Origin: Sedimentisphaerales bacterium
GTDB taxonomy: Bacteria > Planctomycetota > Phycisphaerae > Sedimentisphaerales > Anaerobacaceae
Assembly (NCBI GenBank): GCA_016936075.1
Contig: JAFGPS010000188.1
Span: forward strand, 1-59,917
Reading direction: 5' to 3'
Length of the DNA stretch: 59,917 nt
Shown: positions 1 through 9,277 of the stretch, piece by piece
Layout: every line of letters begins with the position of its first letter
How positions within the stretch are numbered: the stretch's first letter is position 1
Notes under the pieces: model-generated
What the model was told of the DNA's origin: nothing
Databases searched by the model: none
The model's input: the letters and a program-made list of their open reading frames with translations, nothing else
Made by a program: the position numbers and the translations under genes

Positions 1-1
1 T

Positions 2-109
2 GGAGATTTCAGCGACGAAGCCCTTTGGCATTTGCATCAGAAATTCCCGGATCTGATTCTTCTACTCAACGGCGGTATGTTAATGCTTGATACAATCCCT
101 GCTCCATAA
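2..109 (+). CDS. C-terminal end of an unidentified gene (partial)
   Basis: Frame 2 is open from the window edge to a TAA at 107-109 and gives 35 residues ending in LMLDTIPAP. The composition (DEALWHLHQKFPDL followed by a hydrophobic run) looks protein-like, unlike the other two forward frames. The 5' part lies outside the window. I do not recognise the family, and with so little sequence chance openness cannot be excluded. Confidence 0.4.
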   Translation, partial: GDFSDEALWHLHQKFPDLILLLNGGMLMLDTIPAP

Positions 110-180
110 AGATTATCTCAGCCTGCGACGATTCAGCTAAGGATGGATTATCTGAAGAGTAGAGTTACTCAATCTGATAA

Positions 181-402
181 TTAAACGTTACACGGAGAAA
201 GATTTACTCTGCGCAGTTGTTTCTGGGCGATTGCTTCTCTGAGCCAGTCGTTTATAGCGGGTCTGTAATCGTACCAATCAAGGCCGTGAAGGTCATCGAG
301 ATCAAGAGGACCATTTCCACCGATAATATTTCCAAAAGTATCGCTTTCGATTGCGTAGATTTTTCCGTTCTTATGCTGCCAAAATCCCTTTATAAATCGC
401 AT
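181..402 (-). CDS. Small hypothetical protein (73 aa)
   Basis: A minus-strand frame encodes about 73 residues from an ATG at 402. An upstream in-frame ATG at 417 exists, but the 402 start has a GGTGG Shine-Dalgarno-like sequence seven bases before it, so I prefer it. The protein opens with MRFIKGFWQHKNGKIYAI and contains an acidic LDLDDLHGLDWYD stretch. No signal peptide or membrane segment is visible, and I do not recognise the family. An opposite-strand frame overlaps it but has a less protein-like composition. Moderately confident that it is real. Confidence 0.45.
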   Translation of the reverse strand: MRFIKGFWQHKNGKIYAIESDTFGNIIGGNGPLDLDDLHGLDWYDYRPAINDWLREAIAQKQLRRVNLSPCNV

Positions 403-540
403 AATTATTCCACCCATATTAAAACTATTGTTGTGTTTCTTGCGCGCTAAGCGTATGTGAACTTCTCCAGCCCTTTACATATAATATAAGATATGATTTT
501 CAGGATGCAAAATAATCAGACATAAGAATACGACCAAAAC

Positions 541-1392
541 TTATAATATATCGTTGTCTATAAAATCGTTAATTGCAGAAATATATAACCCGTAAATCTG
601 GATATTATTATGGCCTGCATTTTTGATTGTAATTGTATCCAATGGAGCAGTAAAATGATTTGCAAGATTCATGGAATTTTTCAAAGGTATAACCTGGTCA
701 TTTTCTGCCAAGAACATTAAGCAAGGAGCTTTGATTTTATCAACAATAGAAACGGAATCAAATGGATGTCTAATTAATAATCCCACAGGGAAAATCGGCA
801 ACATTTTTTTTGCGATATTTCTAACACTATCAAACGGCGTAGTAAGAATCAATTTTGATATATTTCTCTGGCATGCGACATGAACGGCCACGCCAGAACC
901 AAGACTCCTTCCCAAAAGAATAACTCTTTCTGGTAAAATATTAAGTTTTGCAGTGATTTGATCAAAAACCTCAATCGCATCATTAAAAAGAGCTTTCTGA
1001 CTCGGCGAGCCTTCGCTTTTGCCATAGCCCCTGTAGTTTAATGCAAGAATTGTGCATTTGTCGATATCTGCCAAATCTATAATACTCGAGGAGACTTCCT
1101 CAGCATTACCTCCATAATAAATAAGCAATCTTTCATTACCTTGATTAATCAGCCAGCCGTGCAGTTTGACTCCATCGAGTTCAATAGTGATTTCTTCATC
1201 CTTATGAGATGCTATTGTCGGAGAGTTTTCATTAAGCTTTTGAGGGAAGAAAATCAGCTTGCCCTGAAACAAATATACTGCTATACACACTAATATATAA
1301 ATTCTTAATAGCATAAATAAAATCGTGGTTAACAATTTCTTTTTCCTCTTTACTTTGTTCAATGACTGATTCACATCCTTTGAGCGTTCCAT
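541..1392 (-). CDS. Membrane-anchored alpha/beta hydrolase
   Basis: This 283-aa protein has an N-terminal membrane segment at about residues 19-42, followed by an alpha/beta-hydrolase domain. The nucleophile elbow is GRSLGSG with Ser163. The likely acid is Asp232 in AENDQVIP and the likely base is His261 in NAGHNN, so the triad is complete. The arrangement resembles BEM46/ABHD13-like serine hydrolases anchored by an N-terminal helix; the substrate cannot be read from sequence. It is the last gene of a minus-strand operon, 21 bases after the Imm-5-like gene. No convincing Shine-Dalgarno precedes the ATG. Confidence 0.85.
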   Translation of the reverse strand: MERSKDVNQSLNKVKRKKKLLTTILFMLLRIYILVCIAVYLFQGKLIFFPQKLNENSPTIASHKDEEITIELDGVKLHGWLINQGNERLLIYYGGNAEEVSSSIIDLADIDKCTILALNYRGYGKSEGSPSQKALFNDAIEVFDQITAKLNILPERVILLGRSLGSGVAVHVACQRNISKLILTTPFDSVRNIAKKMLPIFPVGLLIRHPFDSVSIVDKIKAPCLMFLAENDQVIPLKNSMNLANHFTAPLDTITIKNAGHNNIQIYGLYISAINDFIDNDIL

Positions 1393-1413
1393 TTATTAAT
1401 ATCCGTTTATAAA

Positions 1414-1902
1414 TTAGAAATTCTTATCTTTTTGTAATTTGATTGTAATTTTATTGCCACTCTTTTGAATTATGACTCTATTCATAATACCTTCCCTGAG
1501 ATGTATCGGAAGTTGTTCTGATTGCCAATCAAATTCTTTTTTAACTGCTTCATAAGAATCTGTTGCAGCAATTACTTTGAGAGCATAATAAGCCCCGCCG
1601 TAGGCATGTTGAGGAACATGTGCAGTAGCGACTGCCTGCCCTGCCGCTCTTGCCGCAAAACACGCACTGGGATTTTCTTTTGCATTACGTGCAGCCGAGT
1701 GGGACGCCAGAGATGTTCCTCGAATATCGGCCATCTTAAATACACCTGTACGAATCCATGTTCTGCATGTTTCAAGAGCTTTGCGCGGACGATTATCATC
1801 AGGATAAATATCCTCAAAAAAGGAAAGTACCCTTTCGGCACAATCTACTGCCCATTGTGCCATTACCTTCTGGTCGTTCTTGCTGTATTTTTTCATGCTC
1901 AA
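1414..1902 (-). CDS. Imm-5-like putative immunity protein
   Basis: This 162-aa soluble protein has the pattern I associate with the Imm-5-like 'putative immunity protein' family: an N-terminal RPRKALETCRTW block, then an Ala-rich helical core with AARNAKENPSACFAARAAGQ and ATAHVPQHAYGGAYYALKV. No signal peptide is present. Its start overlaps the stop of the upstream membrane-protein gene by 4 bases (ATGA), so the two are probably translationally coupled. No toxin gene is visible beside it, so an immunity role is only a family-level guess. Confidence 0.6.
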   Translation of the reverse strand: MSMKKYSKNDQKVMAQWAVDCAERVLSFFEDIYPDDNRPRKALETCRTWIRTGVFKMADIRGTSLASHSAARNAKENPSACFAARAAGQAVATAHVPQHAYGGAYYALKVIAATDSYEAVKKEFDWQSEQLPIHLREGIMNRVIIQKSGNKITIKLQKDKNF

Positions 1903-2180
1903 TTTTTATTTAAGTTTATTACACGATAGGTTGTGCCTTCTTTCATGCCTCTGCCTTTGGACCATTTTGTAAAGTTCAAAACAAAAAGATAAGAAATCGC
2001 AAGAGTCGCAAACAACGATAAAGGCATTTTCTGGCTCATATCTTCACGAAGCAAATGACGAATCGGATCATAAGAACTTTTCAATAGGACTCCATGTACA
2101 AGTCCATTGTAAAATAACGAAGTGACAAATATTATCAGTCCGGAAATTATAAATTTCTTTTTTGATTGTTTTAGTGACAT
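1899..2180 (-). CDS. Small membrane protein, possibly C-terminally truncated
   Basis: This 93-aa protein has two hydrophobic segments, at about residues 10-30 and 55-70. After the second, the sequence runs WSKGRGMKEGTTYRV and stops. The KG-x-KEG-x-x-YR pattern normally leads into further membrane helices in small multi-helix families that I half recognise, so a frameshift or truncation near 1930 is possible. It is the first gene of a three-gene minus-strand operon and overlaps the next start by 4 bases. Function unknown. Confidence 0.5.
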   Translation of the reverse strand: MSLKQSKKKFIISGLIIFVTSLFYNGLVHGVLLKSSYDPIRHLLREDMSQKMPLSLFATLAISYLFVLNFTKWSKGRGMKEGTTYRVINLNKN

Positions 2181-2684
2181 ATTATATTTCTACTCCTTGT
2201 TATTACAGAGCACAGAATTTTCTTCTTTAGAACTATCTTCAATCTCGTAGTTTTCTTAAAATTATACGTATAAATAATATAATCAAAATATATAATCCGA
2301 AGAAATCCAAGAATCGTATTTTCTTTCTACGACAAAAACACTATGCTTTTCCACATAATATTTTCTACAGATATTATCTTCTCTACTATGAACCAAAGCT
2401 TTGTTTGAGAAGAATACCAGTAGATTCCATGATTCGCAATAAATTAAATACAGGCAAAAATGTAATTTTTTAATTTTTTATGGTCTGAAAATAACACGCC
2501 CCACTACCCATATTAGCCATTTTAACACATGTTTAAATTACCCCAAAACAACAATATATCCAAATATATTAACATAAACTATTGTAATATCTATATTTAT
2601 CTACATCACAAGACCATCTTAACAATATTACCATTCTTTTCTATTTTATCTATTTTGACTAAAGATTTTTTAAGCACGTCTCCG
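2181..2684. other. AT-rich intergenic region without recognised features
   Basis: This stretch lies between the divergent small membrane-protein gene and the structured leader of the B12-binding-like gene. I see no open frame of convincing composition, no tRNA and no clear terminator. It should contain promoters for both flanking transcripts, but I could not place a convincing -35/-10 pair. A TTGACT at 2655-2660 lacks a suitable -10. Confidence 0.4.
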
Positions 2685-2770
2685 ATAGAAAGATAGCTCG
2701 TTGGTTAAGTTACCCAAATTAACGATTTGGGAAAGTAAGAGCCTCGAAAAGGATTGTTATGAGGCTGAAA
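2685..2770 (+). ncRNA. Candidate structured 5' leader RNA
   Basis: Two stem-loops lie directly upstream of the next gene. One is CCCAAAT (2713-2719) pairing with ATTTGGG (2725-2731) around a 5-base loop. The other is AGCCTC (2740-2745) pairing with GAGGCT (2761-2766) around a 15-base loop. They are followed by an A/T run and a good Shine-Dalgarno (TTGGAG). The block looks like a structured leader. It does not match the cobalamin or cyclic-di-GMP riboswitch cores that I know. Pairing by chance is possible. Confidence 0.3.
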
Positions 2771-2798
2771 ATTAAAAATTTTTTTGGAGAATTGAGTC

Positions 2799-3542
2799 AT
2801 GATAGAACAGGAACTAATAGCTCGATATTTACAGCCATTACTTAAAGGTGATAGAAAAGCTTGCAGAAGCGTAATTGAAGAAGCTATGCAGAAAGGTATC
2901 CCAGCCAATTCTATATATACCGAAATGATATGGCCGGTAATGGTAGAAATCGAGAATCTCCACAGGCGAGATAAAATATCTGTTATTCAGGAACATCTCG
3001 CAACAAGAGTTAACCGCACTATCATTGACCAACTCCAGAATAAGCTGCCCCGCCGCCCGCAAAGGAATAAGAAAATCGCAATTTGCTGTGCAACAGAAGA
3101 AATTCAGGAACTCGGCGCCCAGATGATGACGGATTTATTCGAAAGTGATGGCTGGGAAGTGCGTTTCTTAGGCGGCGGACTCACTAATGAAGATATTTTG
3201 TCATTTTCTAACGAATATGTTCCGGACATACTTCTTATTTATGGTACAACACCAAAGCAGGCTCCGGAAGTACGCAGATTGATTGATACCGTAAAATCAG
3301 TAAACGCTTGGCCGGATATGAGAATTATGGTATCAGGTGGACTTTTCAACCGTGCAGAAGGTCTCTGGGAAGAAATGGAAGCTGATTTGTATGCAGGTAC
3401 AGCAACTGAAGCACTTCTCGTCGCTGCTGATGAAAATCCGGTTTCACAGGCAGCACAAAGAACAATCAATCGAAGAAAGAAGAGAAAAATCGTCAATTGC
3501 GAAAGTGAATTCAATAATATTAAAGAAGAAGCTCTGGTCTAA
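2799..3542 (+). CDS. Cobalamin-binding-domain-like protein lacking the axial His
   Basis: This 247-aa soluble protein has the layout of MetH/CarH/PpaA-type B12 modules. A helical domain at about residues 1-85 carries the conserved V-x-x-EH element (ISVIQEHLAT, Glu65-His66). A Rossmann-like domain at about residues 90-215 follows, with SGGLFNRAEGLWEEM near its end. The signature Asp/Glu-x-His-x-x-Gly that supplies the lower cobalt ligand here reads E101-I-Q103-E-L-G106, so the His is Gln. The Trp usually found before the EH helix is also absent (ENLHRR). It may sense another ligand or bind cobalamin without a protein ligand. No DNA-binding domain is visible. TTGGAG precedes the ATG. Confidence 0.75.
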   Translation: MIEQELIARYLQPLLKGDRKACRSVIEEAMQKGIPANSIYTEMIWPVMVEIENLHRRDKISVIQEHLATRVNRTIIDQLQNKLPRRPQRNKKIAICCATEEIQELGAQMMTDLFESDGWEVRFLGGGLTNEDILSFSNEYVPDILLIYGTTPKQAPEVRRLIDTVKSVNAWPDMRIMVSGGLFNRAEGLWEEMEADLYAGTATEALLVAADENPVSQAAQRTINRRKKRKIVNCESEFNNIKEEALV

Positions 3543-3778
3543 TTATAAAAAACAATCATTTTAAGGGTATATTGAAATATTTGATTATATACCTATTGAT
3601 TAAATTTAATTTCATCTATTATCGGATTCTCCTTGACCTAAAGGGAATAATATGATAAAAATTAAATGAGCGGCGGTCATACAGGATTTTATGACTGTTT
3701 TTCGGAGTTTTAGCTCAGTAATGATGGAGATTTTATCTTATTAACTAAATTTTGTTCGAAATAATAGGAGAAGAGGAA

Positions 3779-5935
3779 ATGAAGGCGATTCAATTTCTGG
3801 TAGTATTATCTATTTCATTAACATTAGTGTCAGCAGCTTTTGCCGCTGATTCAATCGGAGTACCATCTGACTTTCCAAACCTTATTGTAAATCAGTACGG
3901 CGAAACTGCACCTGGGGTTTTAATTGGCTATTTTGGCTCTTATAATTCCGACTATTATGTGGTTTTGGATCAGTCTGGTTATCCTCTGTTTTACAGTAAG
4001 ACTGACCAAATGAGTTATCCAGGTGTGATGTTCAACGGACTAATTTCAGCACAAGGATATACCTATTCGAATCCATCAAGAGCCAAAGGTTACACCTTAA
4101 AGGATGAAACCTTCACTGTAGTAGATTCTGTAGAACTTGTCGGAGATTATACATTTGACATTCATGATTTAAAAGTATTGCCGAACGGTCATGCTTTATT
4201 ACTTGGAACATATCCCATACCAATGGATATGAGCAAGCTTGTTTCGGGAGGACGTCCTGACGCAAGCATAACAGGCAATGTGATCCAGGAAATTGATGCT
4301 GATAAAAACGTTGTGTTCGAGTGGCATGTAATAGACCACCTTCCTGTTTTGGACTCGTTTCATAACCTTACTGCTCAGAGCATTGATTACGCGCATTTTA
4401 ATTCTGTTAGTATAGACCCGTTCGATAATAGCCTTCTGATTTCTTTTCGTACAACCAGTGAGATTACAAAAGTAAGCCGCAGTACAGGAGAAGTAATCTG
4501 GCGATTGGGCGGCAAAGGCAACCAATTTACATTTATTGGAGAACATGAAGAGAATGCTCCATACTACTTTGTAGGCCAGCATTGTATATGGCGAAGAAGA
4601 AATGGAAACCTGATTTTTTTCGACAATGGAAACATTCAGGGAGGCGGTGTAAACCCGTGTGATCGAACTTATAGCAGAGCGGTTGAGTACGCAATTGATG
4701 AAACAAATATGACCGCAACTTTGGTTTGGGAATATCGTAATACACCGGATATTTCAACACCAAGTAATGGTAGGGTTCAGGTTCTGTCTAATGGCAATGT
4801 TTTTATTGATTGGGGAAGTGCTACGCAGAATAAAGCTTCGGTACCAATTGCGACAGAGGTTTCCCCCGAAGGTGAGTTGGTTTATGAAATGTTCTTTGAT
4901 AGCTATACCAAAGGTGCACGTTTGCAGAAGTATCTATGGAATAGCCCTGACCTTGTCAAATCTCAATCATTCCAGAATATCACTTCGGGAAATACATATA
5001 ATGCAAGTCAAGCAGGCGCAACAATAATAGTCGATAGCCTCGAAGGGAAGATAAATAATGGACTTGCAGTAAAAAGACACGCTGACGCCGTGCGATTTCC
5101 CAAGTTCACAGGTCCTGTTCCACAGGTTTTGATAGAAAGAGAAACTATATCAAGTTTCGGAATTAAAGATATATTATTTGATGTCAATTTTGATATCGAC
5201 GGCATGGATTTCAAGGATCCGAACCAGATGACTGTTTATCACCGTCCACAAGAAGATAGTGGCATTTTTTCGCCGCTCTCAACTTATTACGACTCACAAC
5301 TGAAGAAACTGGTTGTGTCAGATGCCAGTTGCGGTGAATTTATTTTCACTTATCCTGATGTGCAGGGACTTCCAATTGCTCCGAAAATCAAAACTCCAGC
5401 CGATATGAGTGCTGTAAGTTATACAAATCCTGTAACGTTCGAATGGGCACCTGGAGGACTCTTTAAGTCATTCCATCTGCAGGTTGCTAAGGACGAAGGA
5501 TTTACTGAGATTGTTGTAGATGAGCCAAATCTGACAGAATTCAAATATATAATGGAAACAGTTGAGCCCTTAACAACTTATTTCTGGCGTGTGAATACAA
5601 CTAACGATAGTGGTACAGGAGAATGGGCTAACGCATCTGTTACGGCAGTAGCACCTGAAATTACAGTCACTACCCCAAACGGTGGTGAAGAATGGCGCAA
5701 GGGACTATCCTATTTTATACAGTGGGATTATAACATGGATGATGAAGTGGCTATTGATTTATATAACAGCTCAATGTTTGCTAAAACTATCGCAACTGTT
5801 ACCGGTTCACAAGCTTACGAATGGGAAGTTGATCTTAACTTAAGAACAGGAAGTAGCTATACTATTAAAGTAAGAAGTACCGCTGATGATACTATTTCTG
5901 ACACAAGTGATGGGCCTTTCTCAATCACAAAATAA
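3779..5935 (+). CDS. Secreted arylsulfotransferase-family (ASST-like) protein
   Basis: Translation from the ATG at 3779, preceded by GGAGAAGAGGA, gives 718 aa; an in-frame TTG at 3752 is less likely. A Sec signal peptide (MKAIQFLVVLSISLTLVS, ending AFAADS) is followed by a beta-propeller domain with arylsulfotransferase hallmarks: HDLKVLPNGHALL, VIQEIDADKNVVFEWHV, DYAHFNSV and QHCIWRRRNGNLIFFDNG. An fn3-like repeat follows, then a C-terminal Ig-like domain of the Kre9/KNH type (PNGGEEWRKG to the end). The family transfers sulfuryl groups between phenolic esters, but planctomycete homologues are often uncharacterised, so donor and acceptor are unknown. Confidence 0.8.
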   Translation: MKAIQFLVVLSISLTLVSAAFAADSIGVPSDFPNLIVNQYGETAPGVLIGYFGSYNSDYYVVLDQSGYPLFYSKTDQMSYPGVMFNGLISAQGYTYSNPSRAKGYTLKDETFTVVDSVELVGDYTFDIHDLKVLPNGHALLLGTYPIPMDMSKLVSGGRPDASITGNVIQEIDADKNVVFEWHVIDHLPVLDSFHNLTAQSIDYAHFNSVSIDPFDNSLLISFRTTSEITKVSRSTGEVIWRLGGKGNQFTFIGEHEENAPYYFVGQHCIWRRRNGNLIFFDNGNIQGGGVNPCDRTYSRAVEYAIDETNMTATLVWEYRNTPDISTPSNGRVQVLSNGNVFIDWGSATQNKASVPIATEVSPEGELVYEMFFDSYTKGARLQKYLWNSPDLVKSQSFQNITSGNTYNASQAGATIIVDSLEGKINNGLAVKRHADAVRFPKFTGPVPQVLIERETISSFGIKDILFDVNFDIDGMDFKDPNQMTVYHRPQEDSGIFSPLSTYYDSQLKKLVVSDASCGEFIFTYPDVQGLPIAPKIKTPADMSAVSYTNPVTFEWAPGGLFKSFHLQVAKDEGFTEIVVDEPNLTEFKYIMETVEPLTTYFWRVNTTNDSGTGEWANASVTAVAPEITVTTPNGGEEWRKGLSYFIQWDYNMDDEVAIDLYNSSMFAKTIATVTGSQAYEWEVDLNLRTGSSYTIKVRSTADDTISDTSDGPFSITK

Positions 5936-6570
5936 TATATCCTGTAATATTTGATAAATTTATCCCTGTTTTTTGGGGATATTAAAAACTTAACAGTAAT
6001 AAGTTGGCTTGAATTTATTATTACTTTTAACTCATAGAGAATATGTCCAGTTAATTAGAAATCCAGAGAAAATAATAAATCTATTTCCACAAAAAGCCAA
6101 AAATAATTTGCGATTTTGATGAAATATCCTTTTAGTTAAAACAAAATAGTTTAAAAACTAAACAAATCTTAATATCAAAATAACAACTTTAATGACCATT
6201 AAAACAGTTTATTATGGGACACACAAAGTTTAACAACAATTAATTCAATTCAAAAATCATTTTTGGCTTGAAAAACAATATAGGTACAACTGCACATCAA
6301 CCATTTCAATTGAAACAAATCCTTGATTTTAGTATAATAACTATAAGTAGATTTCAAGGAAGAGAAAGTTCATACGGTTATTAAAAGGAAGCGTGTGCAG
6401 TAATTGCGATGTTGTTTTTAATATTTATGTGATTAAGGAAAAACAAATCAATTTTTCATTTAGATTATAGTAAATACTATATCACGCAGCCTGTTAAGCC
6501 AAAATTAATAAGCTGAATGATGTCTTAATCTATAATTCTAATGAAAAGATATAAATTGGAGGTAAGTGTG
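5936..6570. other. Intergenic region, AT-rich, no gene recognised
   Basis: About 635 bases separate the ASST-like gene from the sorting-tail protein gene. A weak hairpin (TATCCC with GGGATA near 5962-5985) could be a poor terminator, but it lacks a clear T-tract. I find no convincing open frame, tRNA or promoter pair in the rest. Confidence 0.35.
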
Positions 6571-7299
6571 ATGAAAAAGAATAAAAATTTAATGAGATTG
6601 TTAATAGCATTGGCGGTGCTTATTGTAACTACAAATGTAACTAAGGCTGATAAAATACTTGATCTAACTACAGTTGATTCCTTTGATACGGTCAATGATG
6701 CATGGTTCTACTGGACAGATTTTGAATCTACCTCAACCGGAACTGGCAAAATCGATCCTTTTATGAGAATACAGAATGTAGGAATAGAAGAAGGCTTTAA
6801 TACAGATGATTATAAATTTTTATTAGATATTAAAGATTCTCACTCAATAACGATTGATGACATACCACTTGTGAGTTTGGATGATGGAGACTACAGAGAA
6901 TTTCTTTTGGACATCCAACAGGCAAATCCAACTACGCTAACGATAGATAAGTTACAAATATATTTGGCTGGAACTGGAGATCTTAGAAGTTTGGCAGGTT
7001 TAAATCCAATTTGGCAATTAGATACTGAAACTGAAAACAATAGCATTTTAATGGATGCTGTTCTGAATCCTGGGAATGGAAAAGGTGATATGTTTGCATA
7101 TATACCTGATTCATTATTTAATTCAAATATTGGAAATTATGTTTATCTTTATGCAAAAATTTCAGACGGTTCTTCAAGTTTTGAAGAATGGGCCATAAGA
7201 CTTAGCGATAACACAACACAAGTACCAGTACCTGGAGCTTTTGTTCTTGGTATGCTTGGTTTAATGTTTGCAGGTAAAAAACTTCGTAAATACGCATAA
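6571..7299 (+). CDS. Secreted protein with a PEP-CTERM-like sorting tail
   Basis: The start at 6571 has a GGAGG nine bases upstream, better than the in-frame ATG at 6541; this gives 242 aa. The N-terminus is a Sec signal peptide (KKNKNLMRLLIALAVL, then a TKA cleavage region). The C-terminus has the tripartite layout of an exosortase substrate: VPVPG, a hydrophobic helix (AFVLGMLGLMFAG) and basic KKLRK. The VPVPG motif departs from the usual VPEP. The central domain (DSFDTVNDAWFYW and so on) is not recognised. A strong terminator follows. Expected to be processed and anchored or released at the cell envelope. Confidence 0.7.
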   Translation: MKKNKNLMRLLIALAVLIVTTNVTKADKILDLTTVDSFDTVNDAWFYWTDFESTSTGTGKIDPFMRIQNVGIEEGFNTDDYKFLLDIKDSHSITIDDIPLVSLDDGDYREFLLDIQQANPTTLTIDKLQIYLAGTGDLRSLAGLNPIWQLDTETENNSILMDAVLNPGNGKGDMFAYIPDSLFNSNIGNYVYLYAKISDGSSSFEEWAIRLSDNTTQVPVPGAFVLGMLGLMFAGKKLRKYA

Positions 7300-7334
7300 C
7301 TGAAACATTGTTTATAACCAAATAGTTCTTTAGT

Positions 7335-7372
7335 AAGAGATGTCCGAATATGTGACATCTCTTATTTTTTTG
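7335..7372 (+). terminator. Rho-independent terminator after the sorting-tail gene
   Basis: An 11-bp perfect stem, TAAGAGATGTC (7335-7345) pairing with GACATCTCTTA (7355-7365), has a 9-base loop and is followed by seven T residues. This is one of the clearest terminators in the window. It ends the upstream gene and insulates recQ. Confidence 0.9.
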
Positions 7373-7424
7373 TGCATAGCTCATATAAAAAATATTTCAT
7401 AGAATCAAATCCTGAATAATTTCC

Positions 7425-7453
7425 TTGAAGTCGAAGCCAATTTAATCTAACAT
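7425..7453 (+). promoter_or_regulatory. Promoter of recQ, probably leaderless
   Basis: TTGAAG (7425-7430) and TAACAT (7448-7453) are separated by 17 bases. The recQ ATG at 7463 begins only 9 bases after the -10 box, so the transcript would start at or within a few bases of the start codon. No Shine-Dalgarno is present before the ATG, which fits leaderless translation. Confidence 0.55.
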
Positions 7454-7462
7454 TCTTCAGCG

Positions 7463-9277
7463 ATGGAAAATATAAAGAAGGCGATTCATAAATATTGGGG
7501 CTATACAGACTTTTTGCCTTTGCAGAAAGAGGCAATGGAATGTTTAAACTCAGGAAAAGACTCGATTGTAGTTCTTCCTACAGGCGGCGGCAAATCTCTT
7601 TGTTTTCAGGCTCCCGCGGTTACTATGCCGGGCCTTGCGATAGTCGTATCGCCGCTAATTGCACTTATGAAAGACCAGGTTGACGCCCTTTTAGAATGCG
7701 GCGTCTCGGCTGCGCGTATTGATAGCTCATTGTCCTACGATGAACAAAAACAAGTTTTCGAAAGCATACATAAAAAAACGCTAAAGCTGCTTTATTTATC
7801 ACCTGAAAGAATTGTTACTGGCAACTTTATTGAAATACTGAAAAAGGCCAAACCTTCATTTATTGCTATTGACGAAGCGCATTGTGTAAGTATGTGGGGA
7901 CATGATTTCAGGCCCGAATATCGACAAATGGGCCGATTAAAAGACATATTTCCCGGAATTACTATCGGGGCATTTACAGCTACCGCCACAGAACAGGTAC
8001 GTAACGATATTGCAGAGCAATTACATCTTTCAAATCCGCAAATATTAGTTGGCTCATTCGACAGGCCGAACCTGGTATATAAAGTTCAGCCAAAAAACAA
8101 AATCGAAAATCAGGTTTGTGACATTCTCGAACGTCATAAAAATGAATCGGGAGTAATCTATTGTATCAGACGTAATGATGTTGAGAAATTATCTGACGCA
8201 CTGAATAAGAAAGGTTATCGTACCGCTCCGTATCATGCGGGAATGACCGACAAAAAAAGAAAGAAAAACCAGGAAGCATTTATCAAAGACAAGATTGATA
8301 CTATTGTCGCAACAATCGCCTTCGGAATGGGAATAGACAAATCGAACGTAAGATATGTCATTCATACCGGAATGCCAAAGTCACTGGAGCATTATCAGCA
8401 GGAAAGCGGCCGAGCGGGACGTGACGGGCTTGAAGCAGAATGCTTCATGTTTTATTCTGCCGGGGATTACGGGACATGGAAAAGTCTCATGCGAGATATG
8501 CCGCCAGAAGCACTGGAAATCGCATTAGCCAAGCTCAACGGAATGTACAGCTACTGTACAAACGCCGTATGCAGACACAAATCCATTCTCCAGTATTTCG
8601 GCCAGAACTTAGAAAAAGATAATTGCGGTGCATGTGACATGTGCCTGGGCAATATGGAATATATTGAGGATTCTTTAATAACCGCTCAAAAAATCATATC
8701 GTGCATTCTTCGACTTGAACAGCGATTCGGCGGCGAATATACCGCTCTGGTATTGACCGGCTCGGAAGATATGAGAATTTTGCAAAATCGCCATGACAAA
8801 CTAAGTACATATGGCTTACTTGCAGAATTTCCAAAACGCACGGTACGAGACTGGATAGAACAACTCACAGGACAGGGCTATATTGATAAAGTCGGAGAGT
8901 TTAACGTTCTAAACGTAACGCCCAAAGGTTTCGCTGTACTGAAAAATAAAGAAACGCCAAAACTTCTGAAACCTGCTCAAAAGCCTGCTAAAGTTTCCAA
9001 AGCAGCTCTCGATTCATGGGAAGGTGTAGATAGAGAACTTTTCGATGCCCTGAGAACACTGAGAACTAAAATCGCAAGTCAAAAGAGAATACCCCCTTAT
9101 ATAGTTTTCGGTGATGGAGCACTTAGGGATATGGCAAGAAAAAGGCCGTCACACATTAACAGTTTCTTAGATGTTAAGGGAGTCGGCGAGAAAAAGTGCA
9201 AACAATACGGCGAAAAGTTTATGAATGTCATTATCGAATATTGCACGGAGCATTCTCTTGATACAAATCTTGACTAA
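7463..9277 (+). CDS. recQ: ATP-dependent DNA helicase RecQ
   Basis: At 604 aa this is a full-length RecQ of the E. coli type. Walker A is LPTGGGKSLCF and the DExH box is IDEAHCVSMWGHDFRPEY. The helicase C-terminal domain contains TIAFGMGIDKSNVR and QESGRAGRDG. The zinc site is the C/H cluster CRHKSILQYF followed by CGACDMC. An RQC winged helix and a C-terminal HRDC domain (SHINSFLDVKGVGEKK) complete it. It unwinds DNA 3'-5' in recombination and fork repair. The gene stands alone between a terminator and the Rnf/Nqr operon, with a promoter abutting its ATG. Confidence 0.96.
   Translation: MENIKKAIHKYWGYTDFLPLQKEAMECLNSGKDSIVVLPTGGGKSLCFQAPAVTMPGLAIVVSPLIALMKDQVDALLECGVSAARIDSSLSYDEQKQVFESIHKKTLKLLYLSPERIVTGNFIEILKKAKPSFIAIDEAHCVSMWGHDFRPEYRQMGRLKDIFPGITIGAFTATATEQVRNDIAEQLHLSNPQILVGSFDRPNLVYKVQPKNKIENQVCDILERHKNESGVIYCIRRNDVEKLSDALNKKGYRTAPYHAGMTDKKRKKNQEAFIKDKIDTIVATIAFGMGIDKSNVRYVIHTGMPKSLEHYQQESGRAGRDGLEAECFMFYSAGDYGTWKSLMRDMPPEALEIALAKLNGMYSYCTNAVCRHKSILQYFGQNLEKDNCGACDMCLGNMEYIEDSLITAQKIISCILRLEQRFGGEYTALVLTGSEDMRILQNRHDKLSTYGLLAEFPKRTVRDWIEQLTGQGYIDKVGEFNVLNVTPKGFAVLKNKETPKLLKPAQKPAKVSKAALDSWEGVDRELFDALRTLRTKIASQKRIPPYIVFGDGALRDMARKRPSHINSFLDVKGVGEKKCKQYGEKFMNVIIEYCTEHSLDTNLD

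Noticed and set aside
1414-1902. Toxin-immunity pair around the Imm-5-like gene
   Set aside because: No gene with a toxin-like domain is visible next to it; the flanking genes are a membrane protein and a hydrolase.
1522-1929. Plus-strand 135-codon frame opposite the Imm-5-like gene
   Set aside because: It is Cys/Arg-rich and antisense to a better supported gene in an operon.
2651-2798. Cobalamin or cyclic-di-GMP riboswitch upstream of the B12-binding-like gene
   Set aside because: Neither the B12-box nor the GEMM core could be found; only two simple hairpins are supported.
5936-6000. Terminator after the ASST-like gene
   Set aside because: The TATCCC/GGGATA stem is short and lacks a proper T-tract, so I did not call it.
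6541-6570. Upstream ATG start for the sorting-tail protein
   Set aside because: The ATG at 6571 has a GGAGG at ideal spacing and begins directly with a signal peptide.
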